A stretch of DNA of 64,000 nucleotides from a bacterium (GCA_029565685.1 JAKQNR010000007.1:1-64000); one strand, 5' to 3'. Shown: positions 24,069-33,806, numbered from the stretch's first letter. Numbers and translations are program-made. The notes: generated by a model not told the origin, from the sequence alone.

Positions 24069-25340
24069 ATGAAAAAAATTTACTTTTTTCAAATGTTTCT
24101 GCTGGTTCTCCTGTCAGGTTTTCTATCCGCACCGTCCTTCAGCCAGTATTCCCCGGGCAAAGTGCTTTCCTTTCTCGAAGACACTGCCAATCAGAAAGAA
24201 TCCAAACTCCGCGATCTGTTGATTCAGGAGCTGTCGCAGTACATCAACACTTTTCCGGACACCAGTCTGGCCGGGGACGCCTGCTGTCTGCTTGCCAGTG
24301 TGTACAACGACAAGGGTAAAAAAGCGGATGCCCTGGCTGCGCTGTACAAAGGGCTTTATCTCTATCCCGAGTTCAGCCGTCGGCAAGAGTGCATCGCCAT
24401 GGCGCAGGACCTCATCGCCAAGAATAAAGACTATCAGAAAAAGCAGGAAAAGCTGCTCACCGTACTGGCCGGACCGGCGCTTAAAACCGAGCGGGAGGAT
24501 CGCTATATCACCTATCTCCGATTTCTGATGGATCTGGATGACAAGGACATGAACGAATGGATCCGGGACGAACTGCGTTCTTTTATCACCCAGTATCCGG
24601 CGGACACCTGCATGTACTCTGTGCTGCAGTGGAATGCGGATCTGTTCCGCCAGGCGGAAAAATGGCATGAGGCGTCCAACGGCTATCAGAAGCTGCAGTC
24701 CCTGTATCCCGACAACCCCAATCTGCCTTACGCCATCTATCACCAGGCCAAGGTGATGTATGAAAAGCTGGATCAGAACAAAGAGGCGGTTCAAGCCTGC
24801 CGTGTGCTTTATCTGAATTACCCACAGCACGAGTATGCTCCGCCGGCTCTGTTCATGTCCGCGGAGATCAAGACTAAAAAGCTCAAAGACCATGCAGGCG
24901 CGGCGGAGAACTTTCGTCAATTTCTCGACACCTATCCGGACAACGAGATGGCGGCTGAGGCGTTGATGGCGATCGGCGATCTGAACCGGGACAAGCTGGA
25001 CAATCCCACCAAGGCCATCGCCACCTACGACGAATTCGTCGCCAAGTTCCGCACCGATCTGCGCGGCGCGGAGGCGCTGGAAAAAGCGGCCAACATCTAC
25101 AAGGACAAGCTCAAGGACTATAGCCTGGCGGCTGAATATTACGCCAAAATCGCCGATCTCTACCGCACTCACCAGAAAGCGCCTGACATGCTGATCAAGG
25201 CCGGTGAACTGTGCGAGGATAAGATGAAAGACTATGTCAAGGCCATTTACTACTACCAGATGGTTCTGGACAAATTCGCCGACAGCCGCAAAGTCGGCGA
25301 AGCGAAAAAGAAAATAGAAAAAGCGAGAACGAAAATTTAA
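24069..25340 (+). CDS. Secreted TPR-repeat protein
   Basis: This 423-residue protein is read from the ATG at 24069 (GAGGAG 8 bases upstream) and has a signal peptide (MKKIYFFQMFLLVLLSGFLS). From about residue 35 to the end it consists of tetratricopeptide-like helical pairs, e.g. DACCLLASVYNDKGKKADAL, AAENFRQFLDTYPDNEMAAEAL and KAIYYYQMVLDKFADS. The pattern is like the YbgF/BamD-type outer-membrane-associated TPR proteins. It probably scaffolds a periplasmic or envelope complex. It is monocistronic, with its own promoter and a strong terminator. The partner is unknown. Confidence 0.82.
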   Translation: MKKIYFFQMFLLVLLSGFLSAPSFSQYSPGKVLSFLEDTANQKESKLRDLLIQELSQYINTFPDTSLAGDACCLLASVYNDKGKKADALAALYKGLYLYPEFSRRQECIAMAQDLIAKNKDYQKKQEKLLTVLAGPALKTEREDRYITYLRFLMDLDDKDMNEWIRDELRSFITQYPADTCMYSVLQWNADLFRQAEKWHEASNGYQKLQSLYPDNPNLPYAIYHQAKVMYEKLDQNKEAVQACRVLYLNYPQHEYAPPALFMSAEIKTKKLKDHAGAAENFRQFLDTYPDNEMAAEALMAIGDLNRDKLDNPTKAIATYDEFVAKFRTDLRGAEALEKAANIYKDKLKDYSLAAEYYAKIADLYRTHQKAPDMLIKAGELCEDKMKDYVKAIYYYQMVLDKFADSRKVGEAKKKIEKARTKI

Positions 25341-25369
25341 CCGGCCGCGGTTGTCCGGCGCCCTGTCCT

Positions 25370-25403
25370 GTCGAACCCCATCGCGGGGTTCGACATTTTT
25401 TTT
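25370..25403 (+). terminator. Rho-independent terminator
   Basis: A perfect 10-bp stem, GTCGAACCCC/GGGGTTCGAC with a 5-base loop, is followed by A and eight T residues, 30 bp after the TPR gene stop. Confidence 0.9.
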
Positions 25404-25508
25404 CAAAGCCCGCAGCTTGAGGCTTGCCTCATCGAATCATTCAGCGGTTCTTCGCACGCAGAACAACAAAATCATATGCACTGAAATCGAACAAGGCCTT
25501 GCCACAGC

Positions 25509-27830
25509 ATGCATTCTAACACACGCGTGTTTCTTTCACTTTTCCTTTTTCTCCTTCCCCTTTCCACCTGGTCGCAACAGACCTTCAATGCGGACAGCGT
25601 CTATCAGCACATCCGCATGCTTTCGGAGACGATCGGTCCCAGGCCCATGGGATCCGCCGCGGAGCGTCAAGCCCTGCAGTGGGTGACGGAGAAATTCCGC
25701 GCTTATGGCGCAGACTCCGCCTATGTGATGCGCTTTACAAAGGTTTTCGGCAAACGCAACCACATCAACACCAACAGCGGCGTGGCCGTGGGCCTGTTCC
25801 GCGGTAAAACAGACACCTGCCTGGCGGTAGGCAGTCACATTGATTCCAATTCGCCGGAATCGCCCGGCGCCAACGACAACGCCTCGGGCACTGCTACGGT
25901 CATCGAACTGGCGCGCCTGTGGAGCGCTAGACCACGCCATTACACCCTGCTCTTTTTATCCTTCGGCGGCGAAGAGATGGGTTTTTACGGTTCTCAATAT
26001 TTCGTCGACACCTACAGCAAAATCCGCGACATCGGCCTGATGATCTCCGTCGATATGACCGGCGCCCCTGGAGAAATTATCGCCATCATGGACAGCAAGC
26101 AGGGTCAGGCGCCGCGCCGGCTGATGGAAGACGCCTTTCGTCTCAATCGCAGTATGGGCATCAGCCCCTTGCGCTATCCGACCCATTTCGGCGCCATCAA
26201 CAGTCTGCTCGAGGCCGCGGGCTCGGATCATGATCCGTTCCTTCAAGTGCATATTCCAGCCCTGGTTTTCTCCACTGGACTCAACACCTCGCCCATACAC
26301 AGCGCCCAGGATCAGCTCCGCACCATCGATAAAGACCAGCTCGATCAGTGCGGCCGGTATATCGATACGCTGCTGATCCATTACCAGAACGGAAAAATGC
26401 CGGCGAGAAAACTGGAGCATTATATCCTGTGGGAGCTCTTTGGCCGGTTGCTGTTTATCCCTCCCTGGCTTGGATGGGGGGCTATCCTCATAGCCCTTGC
26501 CGACGGCCTGCTGGCCTTTTTGCACAACCGCCGGCAACGGATGCCGATGGACCCAGCCCAACGCCCCCGCTTCTCCCTGCTCAAGCTGATCCTGCTTTGC
26601 TCGGTCGTGCTTGCGGCCGCACAGTTCGGTGAGGCGATTATCCAGGCGGTAAAAGGCCTGCGCTATCCCTGGCTGGTGCATGTGACGGCCTACCTGCGGC
26701 TCCTGGTCTTCTGGGCCATCGGCGGCTTGTGGCTGGCTCTGCGCATCGGCCGAAGCTGGCGATGGAATCCCGATCCTTCTGTCTATGCCGGCGCGGCGCT
26801 GATCCTCCTCGCTGTCTCCTCGGCCGGCGCCGCCTTTCTCAGCGTCCGCCTGGCAGTCTATCCGGCGGCGAGCCTGCTGCTTTTCTCCCTTGCAGTGTTA
26901 TGCCGTCCGGCTTTGCTCAAAGCCCTGTTCGGTCTGCTGACGCCTCTACCCCTGCTGCGTCTGGCCCTGGCCGAGCTGACAGAGATGATCGCCCGTTTGC
27001 TGACATTGAACGGCAATTGGATCGACCGGTTTTTCGAATCTGTGTTGTATACGCTGGGCCTCTCCCTGGTCGCGCTGGCATTCCTGCTGCCCTCTATCCT
27101 CTCCTTCACCTGGCTGGCGTTGAACCTGACGAGCTTGAAAAAAATACTCCAGCGATTCCGCAGCCCTGCCGGCGGAGGCCTGGTGGCGATGCTGCTGCTG
27201 GCGGCAACCTGGCATACCTGTCGCTTGCCCTCCCATAACGCCGATTGGCGGCCTGCTGTTCGACTGAATGCAACATATGACCTGCGTACCCATAAAAGCA
27301 GTATGACCCTGAACGGCAATGAATATTTCAAGGACATCCGCATCAGGAGCGGCAGTCAGACCTGGCACTTTGACGACCGTACTCACAAAGAAACCGTCGC
27401 CCTGCCTTTCACTGCTGACTGGATGACCATAAGTGGAGAGCAGACGTCCAGAACCGGAAAGAAGGACACGGTGCAGATCGATTGGCTGCTGCACAGCGCC
27501 AAACCCTGGCATAATGTCAAGCTGCTCGTTCGGCCGGACACTCTGACTTTGGAGCGCGTGGAGAGCCCGGTTAAATTTGTCCACCATAAAAACAAACTGA
27601 CTTTTGAATGGGGGACGCAGCCGCCCGAGTCGTTGCGGGTCAAAGCGACTTGGCTCATGCATCCCGGGGCCCGGTTGATACGTTCGCTGACCGCGGCGTA
27701 TGCCATGCCCCCGGCAGCGCTGACCGTCACCTCACCGGTGGCTGCGGTCAGCTATCGTACCACGGTGACATGGACAGACACCCTGGAGGTCAAAGATGGC
27801 AGAAATGGAACCCATTCGCATTCCGATTGA
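25509..27830 (+). CDS. M28-family zinc aminopeptidase with C-terminal membrane domain
   Basis: This 773-residue protein has a signal peptide (1-22). The M28 domain has zinc ligands His110 (VGSHID), Asp123 (GANDNASG), the Glu155/Glu156 pair (GGEEMGF) and a later HD (GSDHDPF, about residue 240). After residue ~300 there are about eight hydrophobic helices (305-560). A periplasmic beta-rich tail (600-773) follows. This is the layout of membrane-anchored M28 proteins such as the ER-type Fxna aminopeptidases. It probably trims peptides at the cell surface. The 3' end overlaps the Smr gene by 35 bp. No clear ribosome site precedes the ATG. Confidence 0.82.
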   Translation: MHSNTRVFLSLFLFLLPLSTWSQQTFNADSVYQHIRMLSETIGPRPMGSAAERQALQWVTEKFRAYGADSAYVMRFTKVFGKRNHINTNSGVAVGLFRGKTDTCLAVGSHIDSNSPESPGANDNASGTATVIELARLWSARPRHYTLLFLSFGGEEMGFYGSQYFVDTYSKIRDIGLMISVDMTGAPGEIIAIMDSKQGQAPRRLMEDAFRLNRSMGISPLRYPTHFGAINSLLEAAGSDHDPFLQVHIPALVFSTGLNTSPIHSAQDQLRTIDKDQLDQCGRYIDTLLIHYQNGKMPARKLEHYILWELFGRLLFIPPWLGWGAILIALADGLLAFLHNRRQRMPMDPAQRPRFSLLKLILLCSVVLAAAQFGEAIIQAVKGLRYPWLVHVTAYLRLLVFWAIGGLWLALRIGRSWRWNPDPSVYAGAALILLAVSSAGAAFLSVRLAVYPAASLLLFSLAVLCRPALLKALFGLLTPLPLLRLALAELTEMIARLLTLNGNWIDRFFESVLYTLGLSLVALAFLLPSILSFTWLALNLTSLKKILQRFRSPAGGGLVAMLLLAATWHTCRLPSHNADWRPAVRLNATYDLRTHKSSMTLNGNEYFKDIRIRSGSQTWHFDDRTHKETVALPFTADWMTISGEQTSRTGKKDTVQIDWLLHSAKPWHNVKLLVRPDTLTLERVESPVKFVHHKNKLTFEWGTQPPESLRVKATWLMHPGARLIRSLTAAYAMPPAALTVTSPVAAVSYRTTVTWTDTLEVKDGRNGTHSHSD

Positions 27831-28116
27831 CGGCACTCTGGATCTGCACACCTTTTTGCCGCGGGAAGTCAAGAGTCTGCTGCCGGAATACCTCGAGGCC
27901 TGCCGTGAGAAGGGCCTTTTGGAGGTGCGCGTCATCCACGGCAAAGGAACCGGAGCGCTGCGGGCTACGGTTCATGCGATTCTGCAACGGTTGCCCTACG
28001 TCCTTCATTATCGGTTGGCCGGCGAAGAGCGCGGCGGCTGGGGCGCGACCCTCGTATGGCTGACCGGCCCGACAAAGACTGCCGCGGACTGTTCAGGATC
28101 AACATCCCAACCTTAG
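27796..28116 (+). CDS. Smr-domain protein
   Basis: This 106-residue protein is mainly a stand-alone Smr domain: TLDLHTFLPREVKSLLPEYL, VRVIHGKGTGALRATVHAIL and a late GGWGATLVWL strand. The DLHT and HGKGTG motifs are those of the nicking endonuclease domain found in MutS2 and in small Smr proteins. GGAGG lies 6 bases before the ATG. The gene starts 35 bp inside the end of the peptidase gene and is likely coupled to it. The target nucleic acid is unknown. Confidence 0.85.
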   Translation: MAEMEPIRIPIDGTLDLHTFLPREVKSLLPEYLEACREKGLLEVRVIHGKGTGALRATVHAILQRLPYVLHYRLAGEERGGWGATLVWLTGPTKTAADCSGSTSQP

Positions 28117-28133
28117 GAAAGCAGCAACCCTTC

Positions 28134-30665
28134 ATGCAAACGACCGAACAACGTTTCCCGATTGAAAAAATTGTACCGGATCTGATCGCCGGCCTGGCCG
28201 GCTCGCGACGGGTGGTGCTGAGCGCGCCACCGGGCGCTGGCAAGACCGTGCATCTCCCTCTGGTCCTGTTGCAGGGTGGTCAAGCGAACGAAAAAAAAAT
28301 CCTCATGCTGGAGCCGCGGCGATGGGCGGCGCGCCGCGCCGCGGAGTTCATGGCGCAGCAATTGCGCGAGCCGGTGGGCCGCACCGTAGGCTACCGCATC
28401 CGCGGTCAAAGCGTGATCAGTTCCACCACCCGCATCGAGATCCTCACCGAAGGCATCCTCACCCGCATGCTCCATGCAGACCCCGAATTGCCCGGGGTCG
28501 GACTGCTTATTTTTGATGAATTTCACGAGCGCAGCATTCATGCGGATCTCGGTCTGGCTCTTAGCCTGGATGTGCAGCAGCATCTTCGGCCGGACCTGGC
28601 CATCCTGGTGATGTCGGCCACGCTGGACGGATGCGCGGCAGCCCGCCTGCTCCATACCGCGGCGGTGGTGCAAATGAATGAACAGTCATTCCCTGTCGAA
28701 ACCCATTATGCCCGGACCATCGACCGCCAGCCTCTCGAGCTCCGCACCGCCAACGCCGTGCTGCGAGCGTTGGCAGCGGAAACCGGCGATCTCCTGGTCT
28801 TCCTTCCCGGAATGCGCGAGATGCGTCGTGTGGAAGAGGCTCTTTACGGCCGCACGCCGGAAAAGGTGCAGGTTCATCTGCTGCACGGAGATCTCCCTCT
28901 CGCCCGGCAGGAAACGGCGCTGGCGCCGGCGGAGCAACGCAAGGTCATCCTCGCCACCAGCATCGCCGAGACCAGCCTGACCATCGAGGGCGTGCGCGTG
29001 GTGATCGACAGCGGATGGACGCGCAGGCTGCGCTTTGATCCGCGCAGGGGCATGTCCGGTCTGGTCACGCTGCCGGTGTCTCGAGCTGCAGCGGATCAAC
29101 GCCGTGGCCGCGCCGGCCGCCAGGGCCCGGGCGTCTGTTACCGGCTGTGGACTGAAAGTGAACAGCAGCAGTTAGCCGAGTACCCGATAGCAGAGATGCA
29201 GATTTCCGATCTCGCCAATCTGGCGCTGGATCTGGCGCTCTGGGGCGATCCTTTGGGTCAAACGCTCTTTTTTCTTGATCCGCCGCCTTCCGCCCATCTG
29301 GCCCGAGCTCAGGCACTGCTTCAGCGACTGGGCGCCATGACCGCGAATCTTGGCCTGACGGCGCACGGCAAAGCCATGGCCCGTTTGGCCATCCATCCAA
29401 GGCTCAGCCACATGATCCTTCAGGCCAAAGAACAGGGGCTTGGCGCTGAAGCCTGCGAATTGGCCGCTCTGCTGGAAGAGCCGGAGCCGCCCTTTGATGC
29501 CGGCAGGGCGGATCCGGATCTGCGTGTACGCCTGGACCGGCTGCGACAAGGCCCTGCGGCTGTCCGCGAGCGCATCCTGGCGCAGAAAAACAAACTGCTG
29601 GAGATGACCGGGATATCCACCAGCAGCGCGGATCATCAGCCAAGGGCCGGCAAAAAGAGACGCAACGCTGGCTTGAGCGAACAGACCTTGGAACAGGCGA
29701 GCGGCTTGCTGCTGGCTCTCGCTTATCCGGATCGCGTGGCTGCCAGACATCCGGACCGGCCCAACTCTTACCATCTGGCCAACGGCATGATCGCCGCTCT
29801 GCCCGGCACGAGCGCTCTGTCGCATGAACGCTATCTGGCAGTGGCGGACGTCGACGCCGCTGGTTCAGAAGGCAAAATCTATCTGGCTGCCCCTCTCAGC
29901 GTCGAAATGCTGGAGGCAGCCTTTGCCCACGCCATTCAGATTCAGGATGAGGTGACTTGGGACAGCACGGAAGACAGAGTTCGGGCTCGACGCGTACGCA
30001 AATTGGATCATCTGGTGCTGGAAGAAAAAGTGATCGATCCTTCTGCAGAACAGGCGCTGACCGCTTTATTGCAAGGCATTCGCAGAGCAGGACTGACCTG
30101 CTTGCCCTGGGGGCGCGAGGCGGTTCGTTTGCAAAGCCGCGTCGAGTGGGCGCGGAGGCATTTGCCCGCCGCCGCTGGTCTTACGGATTATTCGGAAAGC
30201 GGCTTACTGGATTCTCTGGAGATCTGGCTAGCGCCTTTTCTTTTCGGCATGCACAAGCTGGAGCATCTGCAGCGGCTGCGATTGGCCGAAATCCTGACGA
30301 AACGTCTCACTTCTCAGCAGCGCCGTGATCTTGACCGGCTGGCGCCTGCAGAGCTTCTCGTGCCCAGCGGATCCCGCATCACATTGGAGTATCCGAGTGA
30401 AGGGTATCCGGTCCTAGCGGTAAAACTGCAGGAGCTGTTCGGCATGACCGAGACGCCGCGCATCGGCCACGGCGCTGTGCCGATCACCATCCACCTGCTC
30501 TCTCCCGCCGGCCGGCCTCTTGCGGTAACCCAGGATCTGGCCAGCTTTTGGCTGAACACCTACCCGGAGATCAGGAAGCAGATGCGCAGCCGCTATCCCA
30601 AACATCCCTGGCCGGAGGATCCATTCACCGCGACGCCGACACGCAAGACCATCCGCAGACCCTGA
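28134..30665 (+). CDS. hrpB: ATP-dependent RNA helicase HrpB
   Basis: This 843-residue protein is read from the ATG at 28134, 17 bp after the Smr gene. It has DEAH-type motifs: Walker A APPGAGKT (31-38), DEFH (128-131), SAT (VMSATLDG), motif V TSIAETSLTIEGV and motif VI RAAADQRRGRAGRQGPG. The C-terminal half contains the HrpB-specific domain (NSYHLANGMIAALPG, RITLEYPSEGYPVLAVKLQELFGM, RPLAVTQDLASFW). Length matches E. coli HrpB (~820). A longer start at 28056 would overlap the Smr gene. Its biological role is poorly known. Confidence 0.93.
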   Translation: MQTTEQRFPIEKIVPDLIAGLAGSRRVVLSAPPGAGKTVHLPLVLLQGGQANEKKILMLEPRRWAARRAAEFMAQQLREPVGRTVGYRIRGQSVISSTTRIEILTEGILTRMLHADPELPGVGLLIFDEFHERSIHADLGLALSLDVQQHLRPDLAILVMSATLDGCAAARLLHTAAVVQMNEQSFPVETHYARTIDRQPLELRTANAVLRALAAETGDLLVFLPGMREMRRVEEALYGRTPEKVQVHLLHGDLPLARQETALAPAEQRKVILATSIAETSLTIEGVRVVIDSGWTRRLRFDPRRGMSGLVTLPVSRAAADQRRGRAGRQGPGVCYRLWTESEQQQLAEYPIAEMQISDLANLALDLALWGDPLGQTLFFLDPPPSAHLARAQALLQRLGAMTANLGLTAHGKAMARLAIHPRLSHMILQAKEQGLGAEACELAALLEEPEPPFDAGRADPDLRVRLDRLRQGPAAVRERILAQKNKLLEMTGISTSSADHQPRAGKKRRNAGLSEQTLEQASGLLLALAYPDRVAARHPDRPNSYHLANGMIAALPGTSALSHERYLAVADVDAAGSEGKIYLAAPLSVEMLEAAFAHAIQIQDEVTWDSTEDRVRARRVRKLDHLVLEEKVIDPSAEQALTALLQGIRRAGLTCLPWGREAVRLQSRVEWARRHLPAAAGLTDYSESGLLDSLEIWLAPFLFGMHKLEHLQRLRLAEILTKRLTSQQRRDLDRLAPAELLVPSGSRITLEYPSEGYPVLAVKLQELFGMTETPRIGHGAVPITIHLLSPAGRPLAVTQDLASFWLNTYPEIRKQMRSRYPKHPWPEDPFTATPTRKTIRRP

Positions 30666-30817
30666 CCCGACCTTGGATGGCGCGCAATGACAGGAAGGGC
30701 TGAGTTCATGTACGCGATTGCCGTAAAAACCGCGGCCATATTTAAGGGGCAGACGGCTTTCATACACCTTAAGTGTGTGCCAGTGGGCATCAAAGCAGAA
30801 GGACCACCGTATCTTGA

Positions 30818-31249
30818 ATGATTTTTATACAGCATGCGAAGAATTTGCAATTCGACAATTTATCGAACAAGATCATTGGATGTGCAATCGAGGTTCATCG
30901 AAACTTGGGACCAGGTTTATTGGAATCTGCTTATGAGCGATGTCTGGCGAGAAAATTTTCTTTGGCTGATATTGCTCTTGAGATCCAAAAGTCCATACCC
31001 ATAGCATCTAAAGGTGTTCAACTCGATTGGGGATACCGGTTAGATATGCTTGTCGAAAATAAAATAATTCTTGAAATCAAATCTGTAGATAAACAATGAC
31101 CGATTCATGCGGCGCAAATATTGACCTATATGAAATTGGCCAAAATATCAATCGGTTTGCTGATAAATTTCAACGTTGAACTTGCAAAAGAAGGGATCAG
31201 AAGATTCGTTCTGGAAAGCTTCGTGAACTACGTGCCCTCGTGGTTTTAA
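30818..31249 (+). pseudogene. GxxExxY protein interrupted by a nonsense codon
   Basis: The frame reads LSNKIIGCAIEVHRNLGPGLLESAYERCL, the GxxExxY signature (GPGLLESAY). A PD-(D/E)xK-like core with DMLVENKIILEIKSVDK follows, then TGA at 31097-31099. It continues without a break as PIHAAQILTYMKLAKISIGLLINFN to a TAA at 31247. Intact relatives have a Thr-like residue where the TGA stands. One base change therefore split the gene. The family is widespread in accessory DNA and its function is not established. Confidence 0.75.
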
Positions 31250-31465
31250 CAAATTGCCAACCCATGCGTTAACCAGACGTAGATTCCCTTCTCCATACTC
31301 CACCACCGCTGCGCTGGTTACGCTGGTCGATAATCTGCACCGGCCGATGCGTCGTCGAAATTTGCGGAGACGGATCAGGAAGAATCTGATGCAAGTCGAA
31401 ATCAGCGCTCCGGCAGAGCAGGCGGTTTTTTAATCGGATCGGCTGCCGGTCTGGCTCTTGCCTCG

Positions 31466-31663
31466 ATGTACGCCACGTGCACCATCGATAAAAACGCGGA
31501 TATGGCTGGATTAGGCTTTGCGATTGCAGGTGGCATCGGCTGGCTGGCTGGCGGTCTTACCGGGCTCTTGATTGGCGGCCAGGGTGATTTAGAAAAGTAT
31601 GTTTTTAGATGGCACGCAGAGAAGGAAAAAAAGCATACTGACAAGAGTGATGGTCAAATGTAA
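31466..31663 (+). CDS. Small glycine-zipper membrane protein, probably 5'-truncated
   Basis: This 65-residue frame contains a glycine-zipper hydrophobic segment (GLGFAIAGGIGWLAGGLTGLLIGG) and a charged tail. The same frame is open about 145 bp further upstream (GGFLIGSAAGLALASMY just before the ATG) without a start codon, after a TAA. It may therefore be the remnant of a longer glycine-zipper protein. It sits in decayed DNA between two pseudogenes. Its function is unknown. Confidence 0.35.
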   Translation: MYATCTIDKNADMAGLGFAIAGGIGWLAGGLTGLLIGGQGDLEKYVFRWHAEKEKKHTDKSDGQM

Positions 31664-31810
31664 TAACTGTTCGATAATCCAGGGAATCCTTTCCCTGGGT
31701 GGAAAAAACTTGGGCTTCGCCCGAAAATTAGTGATGCAAAGGATCGTACCCCGATGAAGGAAACCCTTCGCTAGCCTCAGGGCGCCTCATGCCGCAAGGC
31801 CGACCAGCTA

Positions 31811-32322
31811 TTAACGACTCTCCTCCTCACCCCGGTTCTCTCCCGAACGGGAGAGGGTGAACGAATTAGCTTTCCAAAAGCTCTCGATCTCTTCCAGCGA
31901 CCGGCCCCGGGTTTCCGGCACCCATTTCCATATAAACCAGGCCGCGGCAAGGCCCATGGCCGAATAAATCCAATAGGTAAAACAGGCTATAAAGCCAAGC
32001 ATCGCCAACATGGCAACCCAACCGCTCAGTATGAGGCAAAAGCAGGCGCCAACAATCAGCCCTCCCTTCGCCTTAGTTTTAAACAAGCCCACCCTCTGGT
32101 AAGGCTCCTGGCAATGCATCTGATCAGGGCCGAAGAAACCAGGAAACCGTGCCAGAATTTGATTTCAGCCTCGGACCAACCGTGGAGATCAATGAAAACC
32201 GCTTTTTCAAGAATGGACTGTCCCGGAGATGACGGTTGTGTCCTATTCGAACAGCAATCCTCCAAGCGCGGCAATAAAGATTGGATGGCGATATGCCCCT
32301 TTAGGTTGGATTCCTCGTCCAT
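31811..32322 (-). pseudogene. Deleted copy of the sugar/H+ symporter gene
   Basis: Minus-strand pieces match the intact symporter at 48426-49871: the N-terminal EEESNPKG, KAVFIDPHNWSEA and SWHGFLVSSALIGCI regions, the GWVAMLAMLGF helix, and the C-terminal YWIYSAMGLAAAWFIWKWVPETRGRSLEEIE block. About 170 bp and about 770 bp of the intact gene are missing, at junctions that show short matching sequences (GGCAAA- and AATCAG-like). Several frameshifts and substitutions also disable it. It is a dead paralogue about 16.5 kb from the intact gene in the same orientation. Confidence 0.85.
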
Positions 32323-32325
32323 CGA

Positions 32326-33011
32326 TTTTGGCGTATCTTTTTTTTAAACATATAAATACCCGTGTGTTTGGGGGGGAGGCAGATTTCAACGAGTTCGAGG
32401 AACAATTGCGCCTCTCGAATCCCTGGGTATTGATCATTCGACCTAAAAAGAAATCACTTGCGTTTGTTAAGGGAATTTTGTATTGTTTTATAAGAAAATA
32501 CCGTTGATTCATAATCAGGCAACCATGAGGAACAGGACGTTTTCGACAGCCAGAGGGTATTGAGCCCGACGGTTGTAATGATACATTAATTTCTCGTTGC
32601 ACGCGGCAAGCAAACCGACAGGTGCCACGAAAGATAGTTAAAAATGTGTACTGTTTATCAAATTTTTCCCCGGGGGGGAAAAATTTTTTCCAGGAAGAAA
32701 AAAGTTGTTGTAGAATCAATTTGAAAAATCAGGCTGCCAGGCTGAAAAAGCGCTCGAATCACTCGTTCTTTTTCTGCCATGATCCTGCAAGTATGTTTAA
32801 CCGTATTAAAAATTGATCTAAAACTCAAGCCCACAGATGTTCAAGCATATCTTTCATATTTTCCAAACTCAAGCGCGCTACGGCGCGCCGAAGACTATCC
32901 ATAACGAATAACGACGCATCCGTGCAGATTCGTTTACCAGATGACGGGGATTGGTAACGCATCCCAAGATCAATCATCCATGACCCCCAAAATGTTTACT
33001 GCAGTATTTTT
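32326..33011. other. Non-coding accessory DNA with a hairpin
   Basis: No recognisable gene is present. The stretch has low coding character, G and A homopolymer runs, and the hairpin at 32660-32686. Confidence 0.4.
32660..32686. terminator. Perfect 12-bp hairpin, possible terminator
   Basis: AAATTTTTCCCC and GGGGAAAAATTT are separated by three G. TTT follows on the plus strand and A residues precede, so the element could terminate transcription from either side. No intact gene is adjacent, so its role is unclear. Confidence 0.45.
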
Positions 33012-33356
33012 TTAATCGCTGTCGAACTGGAAACCGCAAGCGACTATTTTTACTCCAAATCCATTGGGCAAAATAGAATCATTCGCAAAGGTCACTGTTT
33101 TGGGGTTGAGGTGTATGGTCGTGATGGCTAAAGAAATGACCGCCACGCCCGATTCCCGCGGATTCCAAACGTATGCACCGACAAAACGATTACCAAGGAA
33201 TAAGTTCGGCTGCAACTTGGCGATTTTGACGGCGGCGGTAACTTTTTTTCCGGACGGCCCGGCAGTATGCCAAGCGGGAGCGTTCGTAACTATTGGAACC
33301 CGGGCTTGGAGAAAACCGGATTTCGTTCTAAAACCAACTTGCCAAAAGCTCGGCAA
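33012..33356 (-). CDS. Hypothetical open frame, possible gene remnant
   Basis: This 114-residue minus-strand frame reads like a beta-rich C-terminal domain (NRFVGAYVWNPRESGVAVISLAITTIHLNPKTV, given here only as the character of the region: Trp/Pro/Gly turns and alternating hydrophobics). No ribosome-binding site, promoter or recognised family was found, and the opposite strand is also open. It lies just upstream of the biosynthetic operon, pointing away from it. It is probably a leftover fragment and may be non-coding. Confidence 0.25.
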   Translation of the reverse strand: MPSFWQVGFRTKSGFLQARVPIVTNAPAWHTAGPSGKKVTAAVKIAKLQPNLFLGNRFVGAYVWNPRESGVAVISLAITTIHLNPKTVTFANDSILPNGFGVKIVACGFQFDSD

Positions 33357-33482
33357 GTCTCCTACTATTCGCGGCTCTTGCCTTTCACCTTTTTATACAA
33401 AGGGACAGCCTCATGAAAGGGAAGAGCCTTTTTTATGGTTGTCACAGTCGCATGATGCTGTTCGGCTAATTTCCAGCAGTGT

Positions 33483-33511
33483 TTTAAAATATCTGAGAAA
33501 GCGCCTATAAT
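33483..33511 (+). promoter_or_regulatory. Candidate promoter of the biosynthetic operon
   Basis: A perfect -10 TATAAT (33506-33511) lies about 38 bp before the first carrier protein start. The hexamer 17 bases upstream (TTTAAA) is a weak -35. AAGGAG follows 7 bases before the ATG. Confidence 0.5.
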
Positions 33512-33549
33512 CCGTTCGCGGTGACTGTACAAAAATAAGGAGATCTCTC

Positions 33550-33798
33550 ATGAGTCCTTTGACAGAATTGACGGAATACATTTTGCGCGAGATAGCCGTT
33601 GAACATGGCAAAGAATCACTTGAATCCGATGAAAACCTTCTAAGCCAAGGGCTTATTGATTCAATGGGTATTTTAAAGCTTGTCTCTTTTATTGAAAGCA
33701 ATTTTGGAATTAAAGTTGACAACGAAGATATAGTGCCGGAGAATTTTGAAACTCTCAATGACATGAGTCGATTCGTTGAAAAGAAAAAAAACAAATAG
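33550..33798 (+). CDS. Acyl/peptidyl carrier protein (ACP1)
   Basis: This 82-residue free-standing carrier protein has the phosphopantetheine attachment Ser38 in LIDSMG, an N-terminal acidic helix and a third helix (VPENFETLNDM). The 4'-phosphopantetheine arm would carry an acyl or aminoacyl thioester. AAGGAG precedes the ATG by 7 bases. It is the first gene of a plus-strand run and is followed after 8 bp by the acyl-CoA dehydrogenase-like gene. The likely partners are that dehydrogenase and the stand-alone adenylation enzyme at 36592 (inference). Confidence 0.9.
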   Translation: MSPLTELTEYILREIAVEHGKESLESDENLLSQGLIDSMGILKLVSFIESNFGIKVDNEDIVPENFETLNDMSRFVEKKKNK

Positions 33799-33806
33799 GG
33801 TAAAAG

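Noticed and set aside
31097..31099. TGA in the GxxExxY gene as selenocysteine or recoded codon
   Set aside because: Family members have a polar non-Cys residue here and no selenocysteine insertion hairpin was seen; other genes in the window use TGA as stop.
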